Positions 1 through 9,124 of a stretch of DNA of 64,000 nt are shown in pieces. Under the pieces are notes generated by a model. The model worked only from the letters and a program-made list of their open reading frames with translations. It searched no databases and was not told the DNA's origin. Positions within the stretch are counted from its first letter, which is position 1. Every line of letters begins with the position of its first letter. Source of the stretch: Desulfatibacillum aliphaticivorans DSM 15576 (lineage in GTDB: Bacteria; Desulfobacterota; Desulfobacteria; Desulfobacterales; Desulfatibacillaceae); contig NZ_AUCT01000019.1 of assembly GCF_000429905.1 (NCBI RefSeq), positions 102,193 to 166,192 on the forward strand, written 5' to 3'. The position numbers and the translations under genes are program-made.

Positions 1-229
1 CGTCACTCATAATTACATCTTTCATTTTAGAGGAGTATTTTGATTCCGACAAAGTCGGAGTTCTATATGAAGATTTTAATTGGTTTTTATATGTTACTAA
101 TTTACACTAATATGCGTCAACCCCTAAAAATCATAAAATATTTACTGTCGTCTACAAGGATGTATCGGGTACTCGTTGCTGAAAGAATTCCCCGCAGACT
201 AAACCCGGTTTTCACATCGTTATATGAAC

Positions 230-260
230 AACGCCGCACCCTTTTTGGGGGTGTGGCGTT
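230..260. terminator. Hairpin downstream of the acyl-CoA ligase gene
   Basis: Twelve-base arms (230-241 and 249-260, one G-T pair) around a short T/G loop form a stable stem just past the stop of the leftward ligase gene. There is no clear T-run on the minus strand, so a rho-independent terminator is only possible; it could also be a repeat remnant. The rest of positions 1-293 is AT-rich. A frame at 40-297 has a passable ribosome site but reads straight through this hairpin and has no recognisable protein features, so I treat the stretch as non-coding. Confidence 0.45.
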
Positions 261-293
261 GGCAATTTGCAGCGGTCTATTAAGCCCGTTTTG

Positions 294-2093
294 CTAATTC
301 GGATACATTCCCTCCACCAGGGAGTTGTACTTTTCGTTGATCACGTTGCGTTTGAGCTTGAGGGACGCGGTCATCTCGCCTGATTCCTGGGAGAACTCGT
401 CCTTGATGATACGATATTGCTTGATGGTTTCAAACCGGGCCAGGTGGGAGTTCCGTTCGGCCACGTGGCGATCTACAATGGCCAGGAATTCCGGGTTGTC
501 CAAAAGCTCCCGGGGCTCGGAATAGGCGATGCCTTCCTTTTCCGCCAGGGTTTGGGCCTGCTCCATGTTGATGTTCACCAGGGCGGAGAGGTATTTCCTC
601 CGGTCTCCGATCACTATGAAATGCAGGAACAGGGGATCGGACATAAACAGGGACTCGATTTTCTGGGGGGCGATGTTTTTTCCGCCTGCGGTGATGATCA
701 GGTCTTTTTTTCGGCCCGTGATTTTTAGGAATCCCCGGTCGTCCAATTCCCCCAAATCTCCGGACATAAAGTATCCATCTTCCGTAAAGGCCCTTCGTGT
801 TTCCTGCTCCAGGTTCCAATATCCCGTAAACACGTTGTCGCCCTTGATAAGCACCTCTCCGTCCTGGGCGATTTTCACGTCCACGCCAGGCAAGGGAGGT
901 CCAACCGTGCCGATGCGGTAGTCGGACAGGTTGCTTAAGGCGGCCGGCGCCGTGGTTTCGGTCAGGCCGTAGCCTTCCACGACGGAGATTCCCGCGGCGT
1001 TGAAAAAAAGCTGGATTTCCCGGGCCGTGGGGCCGCCGGCGGCCATGATGTACTTGACCCTTCCGCCCAGGCGGTCCTGGAGCTTTTTGAATACCAACTG
1101 ATAAGCCAGCCGGTATTTAAGGGCCAGGACCAGGGGGACGGGCTTTTTGGCCTCCCGGAGTTCGCTGACCTGTTCGCCGATTTTTTGGCTCCAGTAGAAG
1201 ATTTTTTGCATGGGCAAGGGCTGGGTTTCCACCTGCTCCATGATCTTCTGGAACACCTTTTCGCATACCCTGGGCACGGCCATGATGATGGTGGGCCGCC
1301 GCTCCTGGAGGTCTTCCAATAGGGTGGTGAAGTTTTCAGCAAAGGAAGCGGTGATGCCCGCGTACATGCCCATGTAATGGTCGGCGATGCGCCCGAACAC
1401 GTGGCAAAGGGGCAGAAAAGGCACGGTCTGGTCCTTTTCATCCGCGTAACCGGGCGTGATGCCGGCAAGCCCCTGGATCACGAACATGATGTTTTGATGG
1501 GTGATCATCACCCCCTTAGGCATGCCCGTAGTGCCGGAGGTGTAGACGATGGTGGCCAGGTCGCCTGGTTTGGACATGGCGGCGCTGCGTTCGAAAAGGC
1601 CGGGATCCTGCTCGTTCTTCTTAAGGCCTATTTCCATGAGCCTGGCGAAGGAGATCAGCCCCCCGTCTCCATTCGTGGGAACGTCTCCGATTGTGACGAT
1701 GGCTTGCAGGGATGGATTGGCCGCCCGGATGCGTTTGGCTTTTTCCAACTGTTCCTTGTCGCCCACGATAAGCGCCTTGCATCCGGAGTCCTGCACAATG
1801 TAACCGGCCTCCTCCTCCGTCAAAGTGGGGTATAGGGGGACCACCACGGCGCCAATGCCCAGGCCGCCCATATCGGAATACAGCCATTCCAGATAATTAT
1901 CGGAGAAAATGCCTATGCGGTCGCCCCGCTCCACGCCTAAGGAGGCGAAGCCCAATCCTGCGGCCCGGGCGTTTTCATAGTACTGAGTCCAGGTGGCCGA
2001 TTGCCACGCGCCGTTTTTCTTTTTTTCCAGGGCGATTCGGTTGGAGTATTTGTTTGCGCGATTCTTGAAAACTTCGTTGATGGTACGTTCCAC
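294..2093 (-). CDS. Long-chain acyl-CoA synthetase (AMP-forming)
   Basis: This activates a free carboxylic acid to its acyl-CoA with ATP, through an acyl-adenylate, in the cytoplasm. The P-loop-like motif YTSGTTGMPKG lies near residue 184, the ligase signature GYGLTETT follows in the middle, and the C-terminal GRKKDLIITAGGKNIAP block is typical of the FadD/FAA1 branch that has a long linker. I chose the GTG at 2093 (599 aa) because GAGGGGGG lies about 9 bases upstream; a TTG at 2129 would add 12 residues without a good ribosome site. It follows the fatty acyl-CoA reductase on the same strand after about 140 bases, so the two probably form a unit in which the ligase supplies acyl-CoA. The exact chain length cannot be read from sequence. 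Confidence 0.92.
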   Translation of the reverse strand: MERTINEVFKNRANKYSNRIALEKKKNGAWQSATWTQYYENARAAGLGFASLGVERGDRIGIFSDNYLEWLYSDMGGLGIGAVVVPLYPTLTEEEAGYIVQDSGCKALIVGDKEQLEKAKRIRAANPSLQAIVTIGDVPTNGDGGLISFARLMEIGLKKNEQDPGLFERSAAMSKPGDLATIVYTSGTTGMPKGVMITHQNIMFVIQGLAGITPGYADEKDQTVPFLPLCHVFGRIADHYMGMYAGITASFAENFTTLLEDLQERRPTIIMAVPRVCEKVFQKIMEQVETQPLPMQKIFYWSQKIGEQVSELREAKKPVPLVLALKYRLAYQLVFKKLQDRLGGRVKYIMAAGGPTAREIQLFFNAAGISVVEGYGLTETTAPAALSNLSDYRIGTVGPPLPGVDVKIAQDGEVLIKGDNVFTGYWNLEQETRRAFTEDGYFMSGDLGELDDRGFLKITGRKKDLIITAGGKNIAPQKIESLFMSDPLFLHFIVIGDRRKYLSALVNINMEQAQTLAEKEGIAYSEPRELLDNPEFLAIVDRHVAERNSHLARFETIKQYRIIKDEFSQESGEMTASLKLKRNVINEKYNSLVEGMYPN

Positions 2094-2232
2094 GTTATTC
2101 TTCCCCCCTCGCGCCTTTTGTAACGGCAAGGCCCGGTTGCAAAAGGCGCGATTTTGTAAAAAGCTGGATCAAAGCCGGCCGAATCGCCAGGGGCAAGGCC
2201 TCCCCGTGGATGCGCTTCGGCCTGAATGGAAA

Positions 2233-3840
2233 TTATCTTTCGTTAATTACAAAGCGTCTCATGCCCGGAATATGGGTCTCGGTCCAGTACCGCTCCCAAT
2301 CAAGGGTGGAGGAGTCCACATTAAAGTCTTTTTGGTCCTGCTCCGGCATTTTATCCAAAAGAGCCAGGGTGTTATGGGTCATGAATTTCCACGTGTTGAT
2401 GGTGTATACGGAATAAAGATCGGAAAACTGGCAAAGCCGGTCGATCTGCTTGGCCGTGCCGTCAATCCATTTGCAGGCCTTTTTGGCCGGCCCCAGGCTT
2501 CTGACAATAGGTATGCTGGAAATCACCTTGCCAGCCATGGTCAAGGGCAGCTTGCGTTTTTTCTGGTAAAAATTCACGAATTTCTTGGGATCGGGGTAGA
2601 ACTGGGCCGGCGCGGGCTTGCAAGGCTTGCCCTTTTTGTCCATGAGCGGATCCCTTTTAAAGTATTCCAGCCAGATTTTGCTGATTTCCTTTAAGGTGAT
2701 GGGCTTGCGGTGGCTGGTGCCGATCTGGAAGACCGACATGGCGCCTTCCTCGCCCTGCAATGCGCAGGCCGCCATGATCAGGTTGACCACGTAATCCACG
2801 GGAACCGTGTCGATGATGGTCTGGGGATCCCCGGGGAAAGCCTTGATCATGCCCCTGCCCACGCCTTCGATCAGGGGCTCCACCAGATGATAACCCTCCA
2901 GCCACCCCTGGATCGGGTCCTTGACCGCGCTGGTAATTCCGGGAGGCCGGATAATGCTCAAAGGCACGGGGCCGTGATTTTTTGTCAGCAGCATTTCGGC
3001 CATGGCCTTGCTTAACGTATAAGAGTCAAACCATCCGTGCAGCCTGGCCCGCTCCCTGCCGTAAGCGGAAAGCTCCTGCCTGATGTGCCAGTTCCTGGCC
3101 CTCTGAAAAAGCTGATCCATGGACTCGGAGGCGTATTTTTTTATCCCGGCCAACTCCCTGGCGTTTTTCTCAAACAACGGCTTCTTGGAGGGATGATCCG
3201 CGTCTTCATGCACCTTGTCCGCGTACTCCAGGGCTCTGCGGATTTCCTCATCCAAATCAAAAGGATGCTTGCCGTTACCCAATAGGTTGGCGATGCTCTT
3301 CTTGGGGTCGAAAGGCTCTTCAAACACCTCGCCGCTCCGGCTGCCGTGCACAAAAGCAGAGGAAACATGGACGAAGCGGGGCGGGGGCGTCGCCTTTTTG
3401 GCCATTTCCATAAGCCTGGCGCCGGCCAGGGTGTTCACCCGCACGGAATAGTCAAAGCGTTCGTCCCAGTTCACGCAGGCGGCGATATGGATGACTGCGT
3501 CCAGGCTTTCAAACAGTTTGGTCTGGTCCTTTTTCTTCAGTCCCAGGTCCTTTTCAAACAAATCGCAAGCATACACTTCCAGCTTTTCATCTAAAAAGGA
3601 TAAAAAATCAGGATGCCTGGACCTGAGCCGGGCGAAAGCGGCCGAATCCAAAAGGCTTTGTTCCAGACGCTCTTTGGCGGCCTCATGAGGCGACCCATTG
3701 GACTTGCCGGGGCGCGCTAACAGGCGGATTTTACCGATTTCAGGAGCTTCCCATAAAATCCTCTCAAGAAGAACCTTGCCTAAAAATCCGGTGGAACCGG
3801 TAATGAGAATAGTCTTGTTGTTAAAATACTCTTTAATCAT
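2233..3840 (-). CDS. Alcohol-forming fatty acyl-CoA reductase-like SDR (NAD_binding_4 / FAR_C)
   Basis: Predicted NAD(P)H-dependent reduction of a fatty acyl-CoA to an aldehyde or alcohol. The extended-SDR nucleotide motif GSTGFLG is at residues 15-21 and the catalytic YxxxK (YTLSK) at 274-278. The C-terminal ~100 residues resemble the sterile/FAR_C domain of eukaryotic and Marinobacter-type fatty acyl reductases (the TLDWERYW region). At 535 aa it matches the single-domain FAR size. GGAGAAG precedes the ATG at 3840. It heads a leftward unit with the downstream acyl-CoA ligase and is divergent from a sigma-54 activator. A related acyl-thioester reductase with another substrate is the main alternative. 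Confidence 0.85.
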   Translation of the reverse strand: MIKEYFNNKTILITGSTGFLGKVLLERILWEAPEIGKIRLLARPGKSNGSPHEAAKERLEQSLLDSAAFARLRSRHPDFLSFLDEKLEVYACDLFEKDLGLKKKDQTKLFESLDAVIHIAACVNWDERFDYSVRVNTLAGARLMEMAKKATPPPRFVHVSSAFVHGSRSGEVFEEPFDPKKSIANLLGNGKHPFDLDEEIRRALEYADKVHEDADHPSKKPLFEKNARELAGIKKYASESMDQLFQRARNWHIRQELSAYGRERARLHGWFDSYTLSKAMAEMLLTKNHGPVPLSIIRPPGITSAVKDPIQGWLEGYHLVEPLIEGVGRGMIKAFPGDPQTIIDTVPVDYVVNLIMAACALQGEEGAMSVFQIGTSHRKPITLKEISKIWLEYFKRDPLMDKKGKPCKPAPAQFYPDPKKFVNFYQKKRKLPLTMAGKVISSIPIVRSLGPAKKACKWIDGTAKQIDRLCQFSDLYSVYTINTWKFMTHNTLALLDKMPEQDQKDFNVDSSTLDWERYWTETHIPGMRRFVINER

Positions 3841-3900
3841 GGGTTATCTTCTCCAGGCTGTGGGGAATAGGCGCTTAGAATGTGGAGTATAAGATATTAT

Positions 3901-3916
3901 AACAAAAATCATGCCA
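3901..3916 (-). promoter_or_regulatory. Candidate sigma-54 promoter (or sigma-70 -10) for the reductase-ligase unit
   Basis: On the minus strand the sequence TGGCATG-N4-TTGTT has the GG and spacing of a -24/-12 promoter, with GT in place of the usual GC at -12. A perfect TATAAT overlaps its 3' end and could act as a sigma-70 -10, although the corresponding -35 is poor. It lies about 60 bases upstream of the fatty acyl-CoA reductase start, and the divergent gene encodes a sigma-54 activator, which favours the first reading. Confidence 0.4.
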
Positions 3917-4053
3917 GGATGGAAGGGTAACGGATTTTAATTAATTATCAGGGGGATATAAAAAACTTGCAAAAAATTGAACGATCGGATATATTTCAAA
4001 AATGAAATTGGCCTTGCACAAATGAAATACTCCAACAGAGGAACACCTCCCTC

Positions 4054-5682
4054 ATGCTCGCTCAAGACCTGAGACCGGAAGAAATTTTCCGCCGGGACAG
4101 GGCCTCGGGCTTCCCGCTATTCGGAAGCCAGCGCCTGCTTATTACCGGCGTGCCCACCCTGCAGCGGTTCGGAAACGATTTAAGGACCATCATGGGCCAG
4201 AGGACGTCGGCCACGGTCATGACCCGTTTGGGCTACGACACCGGACTGGCGGCCGCCATGGCCCTGGCGGACATGTACGAGTTCGACTCCCCCGAAGAAT
4301 GGCTGAAGTCGTTCAAGGTGCTGCTGCCTGCCACGGGCATGGCCGTGGAGCGGGACAGCCAAATCCATTTCGATCCTGAAAACAAGACTCTCCGTTACAC
4401 GGGAATCTGGGAAAAGTCATTTGAAGCCCAGGTGTGGAGCATGTTTACGGAAGGGATCAGCGATAAGCCGGTCTGCCATGTGCTGAGCGGGATTGTAAGC
4501 GGCTTTTTCACCGCCATCCTGGGCAAGGACGTCCTGGTGCACGAATTGTCGTGTAAGGCCCAGGGCCATGACTATTGCACATTTGAAGCCCGGCCCATGG
4601 AGGAGTGGGGGGAGGATCCGCTAAAAATCCACGAACCCCTGGATGAAGACTGGCTGAACGATGAAATCCATCGTCTGCAAAAGGAATTGAAGCAGTCCCG
4701 GCAGGTGCTTGAAAAGCGGGACCAGGAGTTGCAGCGGCTGAAAACCGGTCCGGAAAAGAACCGGCACGGCATTGTGTTTCGCAGCCCGGAAATGGGCAAG
4801 ATCGTGGAGTTGGCGGAAATCGCCGCGCCCAGCAATTCCACGGTGCTGGTCCAGGGGGAGAGCGGCACAGGCAAGGAATTGGTCGCCCGGTTCATCCACA
4901 AGGCCTCCCAACGCGGGGACGAGCCTTTTGTAGCTATCAACTGCGCGGCCATCCCCCACACATTGATCGAGTCTGAGTTGTTCGGGCACTTAAAGGGCTC
5001 TTTCACCGACGCCAGGGCGGATAAAAAAGGGCTGCTGGTGGAAGCCGGGCAGGGAACGATTTTTATGGACGAAGTGGGCGAGCTGGGCATGGAGGTTCAG
5101 GCCAAGCTGCTGCGGGCTTTGCAGCAGCGGGAGGTGCGGCCTTTGGGCGGGCTGAAGACGGTTCCCATACAGGCCCGGATTATCGCCGCCGCCAATCAGG
5201 ATTTGAGGGAAATGGTGGACCAGGGGGCTTTTAGGCAGGATCTCTTCTACCGGCTGTCGGTCTTTCCGTTGCTTATTCCGCCCTTGCGCCAGCGCAGGGA
5301 GGACATTCTCATCCTGGCCCGGCATTTTTTATCCCGCCTGGACCCGTCCCATCCCGGATTCACGCCCGAGGTGGTTCGGCGCATGCAAGCCTATCACTGG
5401 CCCGGCAACATCCGGGAGTTGGAGAACTGCGTGGAATACGCCTATATTCTATCCCGCCAGGAGCCCATCCACATGAGGCATTTGCCCATTTCCATGGCGG
5501 AAAAGCCTCGGGACATATTCGACGAGCTGGCCGGAGACTTCCCCACGCCCAAGGAGCTTGTGCGCAGGTACGCCCAGCACGTGCTGCAGCACACGGAGGG
5601 AAACAAGACCCAGGCGGCCCGTTTGATGGGCGTGAGCCCCGTCACCTTATGGCGCTATTTGAATCAGGGGGCTGAAACGTAA
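4054..5682 (+). CDS. XylR/DmpR-type sigma-54-dependent transcriptional activator
   Basis: An enhancer-binding regulator that activates sigma-54 RNA polymerase. Residues ~1-180 carry XylR_N and V4R effector-binding regions (cysteines 167 and 175 in the V4R part), followed by a coiled linker at ~205-230. The AAA+ domain has Walker A GESGTGKE (268-275) and Walker B FMDEVGEL (~337). The C-terminal Fis-type helix-turn-helix is near 515-537. The sigma-54-contact loop reads GSFTDA (315-320) rather than GAFTGA. Family members sense small, often aromatic, effectors directly; the effector here is unknown. The gene is divergent from the fatty acyl reductase unit and convergent with the MaoC gene, so the reductase unit is the likeliest target. 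Confidence 0.93.
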   Translation: MLAQDLRPEEIFRRDRASGFPLFGSQRLLITGVPTLQRFGNDLRTIMGQRTSATVMTRLGYDTGLAAAMALADMYEFDSPEEWLKSFKVLLPATGMAVERDSQIHFDPENKTLRYTGIWEKSFEAQVWSMFTEGISDKPVCHVLSGIVSGFFTAILGKDVLVHELSCKAQGHDYCTFEARPMEEWGEDPLKIHEPLDEDWLNDEIHRLQKELKQSRQVLEKRDQELQRLKTGPEKNRHGIVFRSPEMGKIVELAEIAAPSNSTVLVQGESGTGKELVARFIHKASQRGDEPFVAINCAAIPHTLIESELFGHLKGSFTDARADKKGLLVEAGQGTIFMDEVGELGMEVQAKLLRALQQREVRPLGGLKTVPIQARIIAAANQDLREMVDQGAFRQDLFYRLSVFPLLIPPLRQRREDILILARHFLSRLDPSHPGFTPEVVRRMQAYHWPGNIRELENCVEYAYILSRQEPIHMRHLPISMAEKPRDIFDELAGDFPTPKELVRRYAQHVLQHTEGNKTQAARLMGVSPVTLWRYLNQGAET

Positions 5683-5683
5683 A

Positions 5684-5709
5684 CAGCCCCCCGGTTTCCC
5701 GAGGGGCTG
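5684..5709. terminator. Shared terminator hairpin between convergent genes
   Basis: The arms CAGCCCC and GGGGCTG enclose a 12-base loop in the 51-base gap between the regulator and the MaoC gene. It starts within 2 bases of the regulator's stop. The T-run is weak, but the placement suits a bidirectional terminator. Confidence 0.6.
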
Positions 5710-5733
5710 CTTGTGATCGAAAAAGATCGCCGT

Positions 5734-6195
5734 CTATTGCACGAAGAACATGGCAAGGCTTTCAGCGATGCAGGCGGGTTTGTCTTCGCCGTCGATTTCA
5801 ATGGTGTTGGTGGTGGTGACCAAAACCCGGTTGCCGGATTTTTCCTCCACGTTGGTCAAAACCACGCGGTCGCGCACCTTGGAGCCCACCTTGACGGGAT
5901 TGATGAAGCGGACCTTATTCAGGCCGTAATTGATGGCCATGACGGTTCCTTCGGGAAGAACCATGTTGTCGCCGCTCAGGAACGGAATCAGGGACAGGCT
6001 CAGAAAACCGTGGGCGATGGTGGTTCCAAAGGGGCCTTCGGCGGCCATTTTTTCATCCACGTGAATCCACTGATGGTCTTCCGTGCAGTCTGCAAACTTG
6101 TTGATGCGGTCCTGGTCAATCTGCACCCAATCGCTGACGCCCAGTTCCTGTCCAATGCGTTCTTTCATTTTTTCAACAGGCAATGTTTCTACCAT
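5734..6195 (-). CDS. MaoC-like (R)-specific enoyl-CoA hydratase
   Basis: A single hot-dog-fold MaoC domain of 153 aa, expected to hydrate trans-2-enoyl-CoA to (R)-3-hydroxyacyl-CoA in the cytoplasm. The hydratase-2 motif is visible: Asp40 and His45 in DHQWIHVD are the likely catalytic pair, followed by AHGFLSLSL. The N-terminal half is the NodN/PhaJ type. A strong AGGAG lies 8 bases before the ATG. It is monocistronic as far as can be seen. Its role could be in beta-oxidation or in supplying (R)-hydroxyacyl units; the sequence does not decide. Confidence 0.88.
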   Translation of the reverse strand: MVETLPVEKMKERIGQELGVSDWVQIDQDRINKFADCTEDHQWIHVDEKMAAEGPFGTTIAHGFLSLSLIPFLSGDNMVLPEGTVMAINYGLNKVRFINPVKVGSKVRDRVVLTNVEEKSGNRVLVTTTNTIEIDGEDKPACIAESLAMFFVQ

Positions 6196-6483
6196 GACGG
6201 AGCTCCTTTCGGAAAATATAGGTAATAAGTTAACCAGGCCCGAAGCCCGGCAATTTTACTCTGATGATCAAAGGCTTTTTGGGGTGGATCAAAAAAAACA
6301 AGCCGGGGAATTCCGCATTGTAAAAAAATAGCCAGGCCTCCCCCCGGCCAGCTTCGACGCAGCCTGAAAAAAACACCGCCAGCCACGCGGCGCAGCCCCT
6401 TTCACCCTATGGCGCGGTGGGCCAAGGCGCAGTTTTTATAACACAGGGCATTGGTTTAGGCAATAAATTGGAACGAGCATTCG

Positions 6484-7479
6484 TTATTTAATCGCCCTGA
6501 ACACATTCAGGACCCGATCCATTTCCACAAACAAGTCGTAATGCACGATGGCCGTAACCGGTACGCCCACCAAGCCGGTCTCCAGGGAAGGCCCCTTGAT
6601 CCTTTGAAAAAAATCCCGCACAGTCCCCTGCTCCAGATGCTTTTCCACCAGTTCGAACATACGGGCCGTGACTTTGGCGGCCTTGCAGGCCAGTTCCTCC
6701 ACGGTTCCCTGCTTGGGCCTGCCGGTAACCGTATGGCGGTACTTAAGACCGGCCTGAAAATAATCCGGGCGCCGAGGCTCTTTGTAGGGATAAAAAAGGG
6801 TCAGAAACTTATCGCCCTTGCCTTCCGTGGACCGGTTGATGAACCAGGAAAGCCGGGCCAGGCTCTTTTGCATGAAAAGCCACTGAATGGCGCCATGGGC
6901 GTACAGGGCCTTACGGACCCCATTGTTCGCTTTTGCGGCGCCTGAAAAATACAGGGCGCCCACCATATGGTCAAAGGCGGCGGCGTCCATTTCCTTTCTT
7001 TTCAGCAGGGAGAAAAAGGATATGGGCCGCTCCCTGCTTCCGTTCATCCTGAGGTGAAAAAGGTCCAGGTAGGTTTCCAGCTCCCTGTGCCTGGTCAGGC
7101 TGAGATCTTTCCATTCGTCGGGAACTTCCGTGGAGCTTCCCGTATAATACTCCACCCAGGGATGATACACGGCGTCCGCCAGAATATGGGAGAAGGTCCC
7201 CATGACAAAGGCCCACATGCCGTCCGACCATTTGTCCTGGTAGGCTTCCACCAATCCGGTCAACGGGGCGAATGTGTTTTCGCCGTCCTTGCCGTGGAGA
7301 AAATGGGCCAGCAGGTCAAATTCCTCCGTATTTTCCAATGCGTACATGGGCGTGTCGGGTATGACCGCGCCTAACAAATAAAGGTTGGGGTTTTGGGCGA
7401 TGATCCGCCGCGCCTCGCCGTCTTTAAGGCGGCGAAAGGCTTCCCTGGCCAGAATCCAATGGGTTTGCTCCTTGGGCAT
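6484..7479 (-). CDS. Zinc-dependent phospholipase C-like protein
   Basis: Resembles the Zn_dep_PLPC family: an early Gln-Thr-His (His7), then LGAVIPDT, AHFLHG and FSHILADAVYHPW, which together look like the spaced His/Asp metal ligands of zinc phospholipase C and S1/P1-type folds. No signal peptide is visible, so it is probably cytoplasmic and may act on something other than membrane phospholipid. I start it at 7479 (331 aa), where AAGGAG is 7 bases upstream; a longer frame to 7515 lacks a ribosome site. The gene stands alone, and nothing in its neighbourhood indicates a substrate. Confidence 0.72.
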   Translation of the reverse strand: MPKEQTHWILAREAFRRLKDGEARRIIAQNPNLYLLGAVIPDTPMYALENTEEFDLLAHFLHGKDGENTFAPLTGLVEAYQDKWSDGMWAFVMGTFSHILADAVYHPWVEYYTGSSTEVPDEWKDLSLTRHRELETYLDLFHLRMNGSRERPISFFSLLKRKEMDAAAFDHMVGALYFSGAAKANNGVRKALYAHGAIQWLFMQKSLARLSWFINRSTEGKGDKFLTLFYPYKEPRRPDYFQAGLKYRHTVTGRPKQGTVEELACKAAKVTARMFELVEKHLEQGTVRDFFQRIKGPSLETGLVGVPVTAIVHYDLFVEMDRVLNVFRAIK

Positions 7480-7721
7480 GAACCTGCTCCTTGCGTGTTT
7501 GTCAATTAGTGGCAAATTCCCGCCCCGGCGTCAACGGCAAAAGCAATTTGCCGCACACCTCCATAAAAAACGGCGCGTCATCTTGAAATAATGCTCCATA
7601 CCAACTAATCTGCGACAAGCAGTTTTCATCCCGGAAATAATATTGTCATGGCAAGGGCGGCTTTAAACGAACGGGCCGCTAACAATTGCGGATAAGGGCG
7701 CGCACCGACGAAGCGGAGTTG

Positions 7722-8363
7722 ATGGTGGCTTTCATTTTCGATTTTATTGGAAAGACCTTGGTGATTACTCTATCGGCTTTTGTCGTCCTGTCCTTTCCCT
7801 GTTATGGCTCCGAAGCAACTTTGATTACAGAGCAGGCTGGAGATAAAAATATGGAATTGCAGTGGTTTGAAAAGTATGATGGCCAAAGAACGGATGAATT
7901 GATTGCACTGGAAAATAAATTCAGAAAGGACTCGCTGGTATCGGCTTTTGAAAGAGCCGTTTGGCAAAAAGAAGAGCGTTTGGGAGCGGATAAACTCAGC
8001 GATGAAGAACGCATTATTCTCGCTGTGGAGTCTCTGGAGCGCGAGGTTAATAACGGCGGCTATTTACAGTTCTTTGTGAACACGCCGGAGTTCGTCCCGA
8101 TGATTGTGGAGGCTTTGCACTCAATCGGAAGCTCGGAAACAGCGAAATTAACCCAAAAAGCAATTGATGCATTGAAGATAGAGGGGCCTCTGACAATTCC
8201 TAAAGTGGACGAAGCTGTTCTTCTCGCCGCCGAGGAGGAAGACCCGGACCAGGAGGAAATCTGGGATGACTGCGACCAATTTTATTATGATGAAATTGGG
8301 GACCTTTCGGTCCTGCTATTTGTTTTTATAAAGAAAAACAGGGAGAGGATAAGCATTCCATAA
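7722..8363 (+). CDS. DUF4375-domain protein with N-terminal export signal
   Basis: After a hydrophobic N-terminal segment ending near CYGSEA, which looks like a signal peptide or anchor, the protein has a DUF4375/DMP19-like helical domain: acidic residues, then EVNNGGYLQFF and a helix ending in KLTQKAIDAL. The function of this domain is not established; some relatives are described as nucleic-acid-mimic or immunity-like proteins. The start is uncertain: ATG 7722, GTG 7725 (better spaced from GGAG) or an upstream TTG at 7686. Base composition is more AT-rich than the neighbouring catabolic genes, which hints at later acquisition. Confidence 0.62.
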   Translation: MVAFIFDFIGKTLVITLSAFVVLSFPCYGSEATLITEQAGDKNMELQWFEKYDGQRTDELIALENKFRKDSLVSAFERAVWQKEERLGADKLSDEERIILAVESLEREVNNGGYLQFFVNTPEFVPMIVEALHSIGSSETAKLTQKAIDALKIEGPLTIPKVDEAVLLAAEEEDPDQEEIWDDCDQFYYDEIGDLSVLLFVFIKKNRERISIP

Positions 8364-8392
8364 CTCTTTTTAAATTTCAGAAGGAGAGCGCC

Positions 8393-8806
8393 ATGGAACA
8401 ATCCGCAGAACTTAAAGACCTGTATGTGAAGATTTGCGAGGCCCAGGCAATCGGGGACTACGCCTTTTTTCAGGAAATGTTTTCACAAGAGGAGGGCGCC
8501 CTTGCCATCGGCACGGACCCCAGTGAATGGTGGATTGGATACGAGGCCATAACCAAGGTTTTTCAGGCTCAGTTGGAAGAGATAGGCGGTTTTACCATTC
8601 TGCCGGGAGAGTCTCACGCCTGTTGCAACGATTCCGCCGGCTGGATCGCCGGCAATCCCGCAATCAAGATGGCCGACGGAACCGAGTTTCCCATGCGCCT
8701 CACCGTGGTCCTGGAAAAAGCGCAGGGCGGCTGGAAAATCATCCAATGGCACTCTTCGGTAGGCGTTTCCAACGAGGACCTGATCGGGGAGACTCTGACC
8801 ACCTAA
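8393..8806 (+). CDS. SnoaL/NTF2-like domain protein
   Basis: A 137-residue cone-shaped alpha+beta protein of the NTF2/SnoaL_3 type: an N-terminal helix, WWIGYEAI, and a C-terminal sheet ending in GGWKIIQWHSSVGV. Members range from small isomerases and cyclases to ligand-binding or stress proteins, so no reaction can be assigned. A good ribosome site (AAGGAG) precedes the ATG. It lies 29 bases behind the DUF4375 gene and is closed by a strong terminator, so the two may be co-transcribed. Confidence 0.75.
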   Translation: MEQSAELKDLYVKICEAQAIGDYAFFQEMFSQEEGALAIGTDPSEWWIGYEAITKVFQAQLEEIGGFTILPGESHACCNDSAGWIAGNPAIKMADGTEFPMRLTVVLEKAQGGWKIIQWHSSVGVSNEDLIGETLTT

Positions 8807-8853
8807 TTTGATTTATGCGCTTTCGTTGCTGTGTGTGCTTTGTCGCTAAATGG

Positions 8854-8881
8854 AAAACCGGTAAAAAATCTTACCGGTTTT
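8854..8881 (+). terminator. Rho-independent terminator
   Basis: Perfect 11-base arms (AAAACCGGTAA and its complement) around a 6-base loop, ending in a T-rich stretch, about 50 bases after the SnoaL-like gene. Because the arms begin with A's it can work in both directions. The rest of the gap 8807-9124 shows nothing beyond GC-rich sequence and the next ribosome site. Confidence 0.8.
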
Positions 8882-9124
8882 GGCTCAAAGTGGATCGATT
8901 TTTTTATCGCCTTTCAATAATTGCGCCTTTTCCCGTCGCCCCATGGGATACTGATCATGGTCAGACTAAGACTTTCCTTCCAACGGGCGGCCTCCGCTTT
9001 CGCCCCTTAACTGATTGACATGCCGGGGCGAGGTTGGATATTTTTAGGGATTGGAAATTGCCTGGCCGCGGGCTTTGACGACGCGCCCGGGGCGCCGGGG
9101 CTTCCCATATTTTACGGAGGATAT

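Noticed and set aside
40..297. Open frame of 85 codons at the left edge
   Set aside because: It has a TTG start and no recognisable features, and it reads through a hairpin. Composition suggests non-coding DNA.
4006..4018. TTGGCCTTGCACA as a sigma-54 promoter for the activator gene
   Set aside because: The GG-to-GC spacing is only 4 bases instead of 10.
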